Positions 5,302-11,764 of a stretch of 11,764 nt of DNA are shown piece by piece; position 1 is the first letter of the stretch; each line of letters starts with the position of its first letter. Origin of the DNA: a candidate division WWE3 bacterium (lineage in GTDB: Bacteria > Patescibacteriota > WWE3 > 2-01-FULL-39-13); NCBI GenBank assembly GCA_027002375.1, contig JALWZX010000064.1, positions 1 through 11,764 of the forward strand. Reading direction: 5' to 3'. The translations under genes were made by a program, and so were the position numbers. The notes beneath the pieces were generated by a model. The model did not search any database, was not told where the DNA came from, and saw only the letters and a list, made by a program, of their open reading frames with translations.

Positions 5302-7959
5302 ATGTTTAGTAAAGTATTAGGTAAGTTGCTAGATAGTAACGAAAACAAATTAAAGAAATTAGAGCCTATTGTTAAACAAATAAATTCTTATGAAGAAGAA
5401 TTTAAGAAATTAAGTGATGAGGAAATCAAAGAAAAAACTAGAAACTGGCAAAGTGAATTAAGAAAAGAAGATATAACAGACGAAGAAATAAAGAAAAGAT
5501 TAGATGAAATTTTACCTGAAGCGTATGCTTTGGTAAAAGAAGCTTCTAGAAGAACAATGAATCAGTCGCATCGTGATGTGCAATTAATGGCTGGTATTGT
5601 TTTGCATCAAGGTAAAATAGCCGAACAAAAAACTGGTGAAGGTAAAACTTTAACAGCTACCCTACCCTTATATTTAAATTCGCTTGCAGGTAGAGGCGCG
5701 CACCTTGTTACGCCAAACGATTATTTATCAAAGCACGCTGTTGGTTGGTATGGCCCAGTTTATGAGATGTTAGGCATTGATGCTGGTGTTATTGTGCATG
5801 AGGAAGCTTTTGTTTATGATTCTGAATACGTAAACGAAGAAATAAATGACATGTATCTAACACATTTGAAGCCTATATCTAGATTAAAAGCTTATAGATG
5901 TGATGTTACATATGGTACTAACAGCGAATTTGGTTTTGACTTTTTACGTGACAACATGAAACAACAGGTTTGGGAATTGGTTCAGTCTAACCCAAATAAA
6001 GATTACTTTGCTCATAATTTTGCTATTGTCGACGAGGTTGATAATATTTTAATTGATATTGCAAGAACTCCACTTATAATATCTTCATCTAAAGATTTAC
6101 CCCCCGAAATGTATGCTAAGTTTGCGCAATTGGCAGAGGGTCTTGTAGAAGAAACCGATTATACAATAGATGAAAAATTTCGTGTTGTAACTTTAAGCGA
6201 AATTGGAATTAGAAAAATTGAGAGAAAATTAGGAGTTGAAAATTTGTATGAAAAAGATTTCGCAACTGTTCACCATATCGAGAATGCATTAAAAGCTAAA
6301 GCTTTATTTATAAAAGATAAAGATTATGTTGTTAAAGATGGTGAAGTTATCATAGTTGACCAAAACACAGGTCGGTTATTGCATGGTAACCGTTGGAGCA
6401 ATGGTGTACATCAAGCGGTTGAGGCTAAAGAAGGTGTCGAAATTAAGCCTGAGTCTAAAACAATGGCTACTATTACGTATCAGAATTATTTTAGAATGTA
6501 CGATAAATTAGCTGGTATGACAGGTACGGCAATTACAGAAGCAGATGAATTTTATAAATTTTACGAACTAGATGTTATTGTAATTCCAACATATAAACCT
6601 ATTGCTAGAATTGACCAGTCTGATTTAGTGTATAAAACTGAATCGGCAAAATTTAGGGCGGTTGCTAGGGATATTGCAGAAAGGCACAAGAAAGGTCAGC
6701 CAATTTTAATTGGTACTACTACTGTTGAGAAATCACAGTTGCTTTCTACGTACTTGAAACGACTTAAAATTCCACATCAAATATTAAATGCTAAAAACCA
6801 TGAAAAAGAAGCACATATTATTGCGCAAGCAGGTAGAAAGGGTTCGGTTACTGTTGCCACAAACATGGCTGGTCGGGGAGTAGATATTATTTTAGGTGGT
6901 GACCCTTTTGATGAAGATAAATATAAAGAGATTATTGAATTAGGTGGTTTATATGTGATTGGTACAGAAAGACATGAATCGAGAAGAATTGATAATCAAT
7001 TAAGAGGCCGAGCTGGTCGTCAGGGTGATGTTGGCGAATCTAGATTCTATTTATCATTGCAAGATTTTCTATTGAGAGTTTTTGGCGGAGATAAAATTGA
7101 GTCTATGATGGGTAGATTAGGTGTAGATGAAAATATGCCTATAGAAGCACGTTTGATTTCGCGAACTATCGAAAGTGCACAGAAAAAAGTAGAGGGAATG
7201 AATTTTGACCAAAGACAGAATCTTGTTAAGTACGATGATGTTATGACTATTCAAAGAGAAACTGTTTACGAAATGCGTAGAGAAATACTTTTTTCAGAAG
7301 ATGATAAAGAAGGATTTTTGAATTGGGTTTTAGAGAAACTTGAACCTTATAAAACTGAAAGTTTTGACAGAACATGGAAAAAGAACTTAGAAAAATACGG
7401 ACAAGATGTATGGTATGAAGCAGTTAAGCAAATTTCATTACAAATCATTGATACACTTTGGGTAGATCATATAGATGCAATGGATGAGTTAAAAGATGGT
7501 GTTAGATTGCGTGGGTATGGTCAAGTTGACCCGTTGGTGGAATATAAGCGTGAGGGTAAATTAATGTTCGAAAGGCTTGTAAATGAAATTTGGTATACAG
7601 TTGCAGATAGATTAGAGAAGATAAAAGTTGAAGTTCAAGCAGTAGATGAAAAGGGTGCTGAAATCAATAATAATGATCAAGCTGTTGATGGGCAACTTGT
7701 AAGTAAAGGTGATAAAATTTTAAGTGACTCCCCAGAAAATTTACTTAAAGAAGCTGATTATAAGTCGGGGGAATTAAAGAGTGGTGTTGAAGATGAAGTC
7801 GAAGAGTTAGCCAAAGAAAGATTAGAAGAAATGAATTTATCTAATTCTGATATTACTTCTAATGGTAGCGCTAACGGCAAAAAAAAGCTTGGAAGAAATG
7901 ATTTGTGTTGGTGTGGCAGTGGAAAGAAGTACAAAAAGTGCCATGGTAGGTTTGAGTAG
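5302..7959 (+). CDS. secA: Preprotein translocase ATPase SecA, with shortened helical wing region
   Basis: Motor ATPase that drives unfolded preproteins through SecYEG. It has 885 residues. Walker A lies at 110-116 (KTGEGKT, Lys115), GTNSEFGFDFLRDNM follows, and Walker B is Asp244-Glu245-Val246-Asp247. Nucleotide-binding domain 2 has TNMAGRGVDI (about 520-529) and GTERHESRRIDNQLRGRAGRQGD. The scaffold carries YDDV and then DTLWVDHIDAMDELKDGVRLRGYGQVDP. The acidic, variable C-terminal linker (about 785-860) ends in a SEC-C zinc motif: Cys869, Cys871, Cys880, His881. Two features are odd. Only about 55 residues separate REILF (664) from the DTLW tryptophan (720), roughly half the usual length, so most of the helical wing is missing. 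The usual IDEARTP after Walker B reads IDIARTP (Ile253). The start is MFSKVLGKLLDSNENKLKKL, a normal SecA N-terminus. Confidence 0.97.
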   Translation: MFSKVLGKLLDSNENKLKKLEPIVKQINSYEEEFKKLSDEEIKEKTRNWQSELRKEDITDEEIKKRLDEILPEAYALVKEASRRTMNQSHRDVQLMAGIVLHQGKIAEQKTGEGKTLTATLPLYLNSLAGRGAHLVTPNDYLSKHAVGWYGPVYEMLGIDAGVIVHEEAFVYDSEYVNEEINDMYLTHLKPISRLKAYRCDVTYGTNSEFGFDFLRDNMKQQVWELVQSNPNKDYFAHNFAIVDEVDNILIDIARTPLIISSSKDLPPEMYAKFAQLAEGLVEETDYTIDEKFRVVTLSEIGIRKIERKLGVENLYEKDFATVHHIENALKAKALFIKDKDYVVKDGEVIIVDQNTGRLLHGNRWSNGVHQAVEAKEGVEIKPESKTMATITYQNYFRMYDKLAGMTGTAITEADEFYKFYELDVIVIPTYKPIARIDQSDLVYKTESAKFRAVARDIAERHKKGQPILIGTTTVEKSQLLSTYLKRLKIPHQILNAKNHEKEAHIIAQAGRKGSVTVATNMAGRGVDIILGGDPFDEDKYKEIIELGGLYVIGTERHESRRIDNQLRGRAGRQGDVGESRFYLSLQDFLLRVFGGDKIESMMGRLGVDENMPIEARLISRTIESAQKKVEGMNFDQRQNLVKYDDVMTIQRETVYEMRREILFSEDDKEGFLNWVLEKLEPYKTESFDRTWKKNLEKYGQDVWYEAVKQISLQIIDTLWVDHIDAMDELKDGVRLRGYGQVDPLVEYKREGKLMFERLVNEIWYTVADRLEKIKVEVQAVDEKGAEINNNDQAVDGQLVSKGDKILSDSPENLLKEADYKSGELKSGVEDEVEELAKERLEEMNLSNSDITSNGSANGKKKLGRNDLCWCGSGKKYKKCHGRFE

Positions 7960-7991
7960 AATTTCTTGTTGCGCTTTTTCATTTTTAATTT

Positions 7992-8000
7992 TGTGATACT
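7992..8000 (+). promoter_or_regulatory. Extended -10 upstream of pcm
   Basis: TGTGATACT (TG plus -10 GATACT, 7995-8000) lies 11 bases before the pcm ATG, giving a leader of about 4-5 bases. No convincing -35 is seen, so readthrough from secA, which ends 52 bases upstream, is also possible. Confidence 0.4.
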
Positions 8001-8011
8001 ATTTAAGTACA

Positions 8012-8644
8012 ATGAATGAGACTTATCAGGATTTACTTAACGAATTAGAGCTTCAAGGTATTTTACAAAAAAATACTAGACTATATGATGCCCTGCTGAA
8101 ATTTGATAGAGCTGATTTTGTGCGAGATGAAGACAAAAGAGATGCTTATGTGAATTCCCCATTATATATTGGATACGGACAAACAGTTTCACAACCATAC
8201 ACAATTGTTTTTATGTTAAAACTTTTAAATGTTGAGCCTAATAACAAAGTATTAGAAATTGGTTACGGCTCTGGTTGGCAAACTGCAATTTTAACAGAAT
8301 TAGTTAAACCAAATGGGGAAGTTTATGCAACAGAAATTGTTCCAGAGATAAAGAGTTTTGGTGAAAAGAATCTTAAAAAATATAACTTAGATTTAACGGG
8401 TAGATTGCATCTTTATCAGGCTACACAAGGTGATTTAGGAGTCAAAGAAAAAGGCTTGTTTGATAGAATTATTAGTGGCGCTTCAGCTGAAAAATTACCC
8501 GAGCAATTGATAAAACAATTAGCCGTTGGCGGTGTAATGGTATTGCCTATTAAAAATTCAATTGTAAAGATTGTAAAGACTAGTGATGATGATTATTCAG
8601 TTGAAGAATATCCAGGTTTTGTTTTTGTGCCACTTATTACCTAA
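8012..8644 (+). CDS. pcm: Protein-L-isoaspartate O-methyltransferase
   Basis: SAM-dependent enzyme that methylates isoaspartyl residues in damaged proteins and so starts their repair. It has 210 residues, typical length. The PCMT signature GYGQTVSQP is at residues 54-62, and SAM-binding motif I is VLEIGYGSG at 80-88 followed by WQTAIL. An acidic strand end at VYATEIVPE (motif post-I) and a later FDRIISGASAEKLPEQL match the class I methyltransferase fold and PCMT sequences. It follows secA with a 52-base gap. Its TAA stop (8642-8644) overlaps the stop of the opposing dihydroorotate dehydrogenase gene by 4 bases. No terminator separates the two. Confidence 0.93.
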   Translation: MNETYQDLLNELELQGILQKNTRLYDALLKFDRADFVRDEDKRDAYVNSPLYIGYGQTVSQPYTIVFMLKLLNVEPNNKVLEIGYGSGWQTAILTELVKPNGEVYATEIVPEIKSFGEKNLKKYNLDLTGRLHLYQATQGDLGVKEKGLFDRIISGASAEKLPEQLIKQLAVGGVMVLPIKNSIVKIVKTSDDDYSVEEYPGFVFVPLIT

Positions 8645-9768
8645 TTTCTAAAGTTTGCCCCAACAGCTTCAGATATGTTTTCATAACCATCTTTTTCTAT
8701 TAATTTCACGAGATCATGGTTTATTTTTGAAATTACCTGTGGCCCTTCAAATATCATCCCTGTTATTAGTTGAACTAGGGACGCACCATTTTTGATTTTT
8801 GTGTATGCGTCTTGTGCGTTAAAGATGCCTCCTGTTCCGATAAAAATTGTATGATTACTATAATCTTTATACATTTGTTTTAGCAATCTATCTGCGTTTT
8901 CCTGCGTTGGTTTACCACTAAAGTTTCCTTTTAAATCATCGACACTATTTATTTCATCTTTATCAAAGTATTTATTATTTCTGTCCTTTACTAAATTTGT
9001 AAATATGAATCCTGATATCCCTTTGTCAATGCCAGTTTTTACAAGCTTGCTGGCGTGGTTAAATGTTAGTTCGTTTGCCATTTTTACGAACAATGGTTTT
9101 TTGATGTTTAAATGGTTGATTTCCACCAACAAATCTTCATAATTTTTTAAATCAGCAAAACTTTCTGTTAAACGTGCGTTTGGGCAACTTATGTTAATTT
9201 CAAAATATTTTAGGTAATCTTTGTTTTTGAAAACTTCAAACCCGTGAACATAATCATCGATTGCTTTTTTTATGGAATCAATTTCTGGTATGTTCGTACT
9301 ACCTATACTTACGCCAACAGTTTTATCGTTTAGATTCATTTTGTCTAGTCTTTTTGCAACTGCAGGTGCACCTTCAGACTTAAAACCTTTGTTCACTAAT
9401 AATGATTTAGATTTTGGAAGTCGGGCGAGCCTTGGCGGTTTATTACCTTCGTATTGTTGAAATGTGACGGTTCCGACTGTATTAAAACCGAACCCAACAT
9501 AATACATTGTTTCAGCAAGATGCCCATCATAATCAAAACCCGCAGATAGCCCAACAGGATTTTTAAAATCTATGCCTAAAATTGATTGTGATAATTTGTT
9601 ATTTTCATATCGAAATGTTTTTTTGAATAACTTTTTGGTTGTGTTGTTTTTGGTTATCTTCTTGCCAATATCTGTAAAATGATTGTGAACATCTTCAGCA
9701 TCCTTTTTAAAAAGAATTGGTTTCATTATATATTTATAGGTTAGGTTTATTGGTTTATTTGCAATCAT
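8641..9768 (-). CDS. pyrD: Dihydroorotate dehydrogenase, class 2-like with Cys at the base position
   Basis: FMN flavoprotein that oxidises dihydroorotate to orotate in pyrimidine synthesis. From the ATG at 9768 it has 375 residues. The N-terminal part (YKYIMKPILFKKDAEDVHNHF) resembles the membrane-associating extension of class 2 quinone-dependent enzymes. NPVGLSAGFDYDG, GFGFNTVGTVTFQQYEGNKPPRLARL, NKGFKS and, at the C-terminus, IGTGGIFNAQDAYTKIKNGASLVQL are family FMN-site signatures. The substrate loop reads INISCPNA (Cys at residue 195 from this start); class 2 enzymes usually have SSPN with a catalytic Ser, whereas Cys is typical of class 1. A longer reading from GTG 9876 adds 36 residues, but these are encoded by hairpin element copy C and are unlikely to belong to the enzyme. 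The gene lies downstream of the M16 peptidase gene; no other pyr gene is seen here. Confidence 0.88.
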   Translation of the reverse strand: MIANKPINLTYKYIMKPILFKKDAEDVHNHFTDIGKKITKNNTTKKLFKKTFRYENNKLSQSILGIDFKNPVGLSAGFDYDGHLAETMYYVGFGFNTVGTVTFQQYEGNKPPRLARLPKSKSLLVNKGFKSEGAPAVAKRLDKMNLNDKTVGVSIGSTNIPEIDSIKKAIDDYVHGFEVFKNKDYLKYFEINISCPNARLTESFADLKNYEDLLVEINHLNIKKPLFVKMANELTFNHASKLVKTGIDKGISGFIFTNLVKDRNNKYFDKDEINSVDDLKGNFSGKPTQENADRLLKQMYKDYSNHTIFIGTGGIFNAQDAYTKIKNGASLVQLITGMIFEGPQVISKINHDLVKLIEKDGYENISEAVGANFRN

Positions 9769-9785
9769 ATTTACTATGTTGTTGA

Positions 9786-9876
9786 AAGCCCCATCCTTTA
9801 GGTAAATGATGGAGCAATCATCAAATTTTATGCAATGCATGCGTAGGAAGTTCCCGACTTCAGTCGGGAACTTCAC
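9786..9876 (-). repeat. Paired-hairpin element, copy C (between the M16 peptidase and pyrD)
   Basis: One hairpin is GAAGTTCCCGAC (9847-9858), loop TTCA, GTCGGGAACTTC (9863-9874), 12 perfect pairs. The second, 31 bases away, is GCCCCATC-C-TTTA (9788-9800), loop GG, TAAA-T-GATGGAGC (9803-9815), 12 pairs with one mismatch and one G-T. The spacing, a T-R-AA loop in the first hairpin on the minus strand, and flanking TGAARYTCC and TTCYTAY words are shared with copies A and B, although the stems differ. It contains the M16 stop codon (TGA overlapping GTG as GTGA) and would be translated as KFPTEVGNF if pyrD started at GTG 9876. It may also act as a terminator or mRNA-stability hairpin. Confidence 0.7.
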
Positions 9877-11171
9877 TTTAATTGTAACGCATTTTTCATG
9901 ACTTTAGTCATACTTGAATTTGTGTTTCCGTATGCGAATGCACTTGCTTTGCTTAAATTAAAATATTTTTTAATATATTCATTGATTTCTTTTAAGGTCA
10001 CCTCTTTTATGGTTTTATTTATATCTTTAACTGAGTATACTTTTTGATTGTAGAAGATCGGTGTTGAAATCAGGCTAGATATCGCGTACACGTTGTCATA
10101 TTTTACTAGATTATGGTTTATAATAAAGTTTTTAAAATGATCCAGTTCTGTTTTTGATATGCCGACTTTAGCAAATTCGTTTATTTCATCTACAATTATT
10201 GGGAATACTTTTTTGAATATTGCTGGATCATAATTAGCATATACTGCTATTGTTCCTGAATTATATGTTAAATCTATATAAGCATATATGTCATACAACA
10301 AGCCTTCTTTTTCTCTTAATCTATGCATCAACCTACTTGTAAGTGGTCCGCCAAGTATGTTTGCAGATAAATGGGCTAATGTAGCTTCTTGCTTAGTTAT
10401 ATCTTTTCTACCCTTATACGGAATTACAAGTGTATTATATACTAAATTCGTTTTGTCTCTATCTGGCTTTGTTTTAATAACATTTGTTTTAAGAACCTGT
10501 TTAGGATAATTAAATTTAACATTTTTTGTCTTCACCTTATTAAATTTATTAGTGACTGAATCTTTTATTTTCTCTACATTAAAATTTCCGGTGATTACAA
10601 GTAGTAATCTACTAGGGTCATGATAAAAGTTGCGGTATTTTAATAAATCTTTTCTTGTAAAACTTTTAATATTCTTTTCGTTTCCTAGAATTGGTAGTGA
10701 GTAAGCAGTTTTGTTTTTACTCACACTGTTTTGAACGAACATAAAATTTCTGTAATTTACGTTGTCTAATCTTTTATGTAACTCATCAAGAATGATTGTT
10801 CTTTCGACTTCCACATAATTTTCATCAAAGATACTTTTATATAGAACTTGATATATAAAATCTACAGCAAAGTCTAATTTGTTATATGGAACAGTTAAGT
10901 AATATTTTAGAACTTCATAGTTTGTCTCTGCATTGCTCATACCCCCAAGTTCTTCTAATAATCTATTCAACTTCACCTTATCGGGCCACTTCTCTGTTGC
11001 CTGCATTGTTGTATGTTCTAGAAAGTGTGTGATACCAGAGTTCTTAGTGTCTTCAAATGCACCACCAGATCTAAGTAGTGCAGTAACATTTACCGAATAC
11101 GGTTCTTTACTTGGTATTAAAAGTATTTGTGTGCCATTTTTTAATTTATGCAACTCGTAATTAAATTTCAT
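9873..11171 (-). CDS. M16-family zinc metallopeptidase (pitrilysin / processing-peptidase type)
   Basis: Zinc endopeptidase of family M16, 432 residues, the size of a single-chain two-domain M16B protein. The inverted zinc motif is His49-Phe-Leu-Glu52-His53 (THFLEHTTM), with the third ligand Glu130 in IILDEL, 76 residues after His53 as in the family. The N-terminal LRSGGAFEDTKNSGITHFLEH and the C-terminal LGGPLTSRLMHRLREKEGLLYDIYAY are diagnostic; the latter carries the Arg and Tyr that complete the active site in the second domain. There is no signal peptide, so it is probably cytoplasmic; the substrate is unknown. A TAAACT -10 lies exactly 6 bases before the ATG. It may be co-transcribed with pyrD, whose reading frame begins just past the hairpin element. 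Confidence 0.92.
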   Translation of the reverse strand: MKFNYELHKLKNGTQILLIPSKEPYSVNVTALLRSGGAFEDTKNSGITHFLEHTTMQATEKWPDKVKLNRLLEELGGMSNAETNYEVLKYYLTVPYNKLDFAVDFIYQVLYKSIFDENYVEVERTIILDELHKRLDNVNYRNFMFVQNSVSKNKTAYSLPILGNEKNIKSFTRKDLLKYRNFYHDPSRLLLVITGNFNVEKIKDSVTNKFNKVKTKNVKFNYPKQVLKTNVIKTKPDRDKTNLVYNTLVIPYKGRKDITKQEATLAHLSANILGGPLTSRLMHRLREKEGLLYDIYAYIDLTYNSGTIAVYANYDPAIFKKVFPIIVDEINEFAKVGISKTELDHFKNFIINHNLVKYDNVYAISSLISTPIFYNQKVYSVKDINKTIKEVTLKEINEYIKKYFNLSKASAFAYGNTNSSMTKVMKNALQLK

Positions 11172-11177
11172 ATGGTG

Positions 11178-11183
11178 AGTTTA
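11178..11183 (-). promoter_or_regulatory. -10 element of a leaderless promoter for the M16 gene
   Basis: On the minus strand, TAAACT (extended leftward as GTTAAACT) ends exactly 6 bases before the ATG at 11171, the same geometry as at 3912-3917. The -35 region is weak. Confidence 0.5.
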
Positions 11184-11227
11184 ACACAATTAGTTGTAAG
11201 ATAAATATGTTTCATGGATTTACAAAT

Positions 11228-11244
11228 GGCTATTAAACATAGCC
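11228..11244 (-). terminator. Weak hairpin at the end of the ABC transporter gene
   Basis: GGCTAT (11228-11233) and ATAGCC (11239-11244) flank a 5-base loop that includes part of the stop codon. Only 6 pairs form and the following ATTTG is a poor T-tract, so this is at best a weak terminator between the ABC gene and the M16 promoter. Confidence 0.3.
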
Positions 11245-11764
11245 TTTCTTTTGGATCTCAAATGCTTCTTTGTATTTGCCATTAATTTTCATGAGTTCCT
11301 CGTGTGTGCCGTCTTCAATTATTTTACCATTGTCAACTACAATTATTCTTTCTGCATTTCGTACTGTTGAAAATCTATGTGAAATAATAATTACTGTTTT
11401 ATCTTTTGTGAATGTAAATAATTTATTAAAGATTTCAAACTCTGATTTAGGGTCAATAGCACTTGTTGGTTCATCTAATATAATAATAGGAGAATCTTTA
11501 TAAAAAGATCTAGCTAAGGCAACCTTTTGCCATTGACCAGTTGATAAATCTGTTCCTCGATTGAATCTTGGGTTTAATGGTGTCTGGTAACCGTATTTTA
11601 ATTTAGTTATAAACTCATGTGCACCTGAATATTTTGCGGATTCTATAATTTTATTTTTATCTTTTTTTACTTTAAGGTCTTTTAGTGCAATATTTTGTTC
11701 TGCTTTGTAATAATATTTACCGAAATCTTGTGATAATAATGATATAAGTGAATATATATCATCT
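11233..11764 (-). CDS. ABC exporter, ATPase domain (C-terminal part; runs off the window)
   Basis: C-terminal 176 residues of an ABC transporter nucleotide-binding domain; the Walker A and any membrane domain lie beyond the right edge. A Q-loop (SLLSQDFGKYYYKAEQNIAL) is followed by the signature LSTGQ (11533-11547) and QKVALARSFYKDSP. Walker B is IIILDEPTSAID (DEP at 11467-11475), and the H-loop is IISHRFSTV (His at 11377-11379). The protein ends GTHEELMKINGKYKEAFEIQKKGYV. The D-loop form SAIDPKSE and the HRFSTVRNAERIIVVDNGKI segment are those of MsbA/ABCB-type exporters, so a fused permease-ATPase half-transporter is likely. The substrate is unknown. It is followed after about 61 bases by the M16 gene on the same strand. 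Confidence 0.93.
   Translation of the reverse strand, partial: DDIYSLISLLSQDFGKYYYKAEQNIALKDLKVKKDKNKIIESAKYSGAHEFITKLKYGYQTPLNPRFNRGTDLSTGQWQKVALARSFYKDSPIIILDEPTSAIDPKSEFEIFNKLFTFTKDKTVIIISHRFSTVRNAERIIVVDNGKIIEDGTHEELMKINGKYKEAFEIQKKGYV

Noticed and set aside
9769..9876. GTG start for pyrD giving a 411-residue protein
   Set aside because: The extra 36 residues are encoded by hairpin element copy C and have no counterpart in the family; ATG 9768 fits the enzyme N-terminus better.
1..11764. Recoded UGA (as in Gracilibacteria/Absconditabacteria)
   Set aside because: The PAP2 and M16 genes end in TGA at the expected protein ends, and no conserved motif is interrupted by TGA.
1..11764. CRISPR array, tRNA/rRNA gene, defence island or prophage
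   Set aside because: No regularly spaced repeats, no cloverleaf-like segment and no cas, toxin, integrase or phage genes were seen; the only dispersed repeats are the paired-hairpin elements.

Overview
The window is AT-rich bacterial DNA with short intergenic gaps and no rRNA or tRNA gene. Gene content (serS, secA, pcm, a pyrD-type dihydroorotate dehydrogenase, an M16 peptidase, an ABC exporter), the lack of visible Shine-Dalgarno sites, small proteins and palindromic elements read inside genes suggest a Candidate Phyla Radiation (Patescibacteria)-like genome. That placement is inference, not proof. UGA ends two genes here (the PAP2 phosphatase and the M16 peptidase), so UGA is not recoded.

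Layout. 1-610: a P-loop kinase-like gene (+) whose reading frame lacks any ordinary start codon before the P-loop. 618-1646: an OGG1-type DNA glycosylase (-) carrying an in-frame insertion made of two hairpins. 1740-2144: an unrecognised 134-residue protein (-). 2151-2192: two interleaved, near-consensus divergent promoters. 2199-2514: a leader with a T-box riboswitch in front of serS (2515-3789, +), followed by a strong terminator hairpin. 3924-4442: a PAP2-family membrane phosphatase (+). 4441-4655: a second, longer copy of the paired-hairpin element. 4806-5093: a small membrane-anchored protein (+). 5302-7959: secA (+). 8012-8644: pcm (+), overlapping tail-to-tail with a dihydroorotate dehydrogenase (-, 8641-9768). 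A third paired-hairpin element (about 9786-9876) lies between that gene and an M16 zinc peptidase (-, 9873-11171). The right edge holds the C-terminal half of an ABC exporter ATPase (-).

The genes are mostly housekeeping: aminoacylation, protein export, base-excision repair, protein repair, pyrimidine synthesis and envelope functions. They do not form one pathway. The most notable signals are regulatory and structural. First, there is a serine T-box leader in a CPR-like genome. Second, three genes have a -10 hexamer exactly 6 bases before ATG, which predicts leaderless mRNAs and corrects one gene start. Third, a family of roughly 100-215 bp elements has a hairpin near each end. Two copies share both ends, and one of these sits in frame inside a repair enzyme, much like the Rickettsia palindromic elements. 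The proteins add two oddities: a SecA with a shortened helical wing region, and a class 2-like dihydroorotate dehydrogenase with Cys where that class normally has its catalytic Ser.
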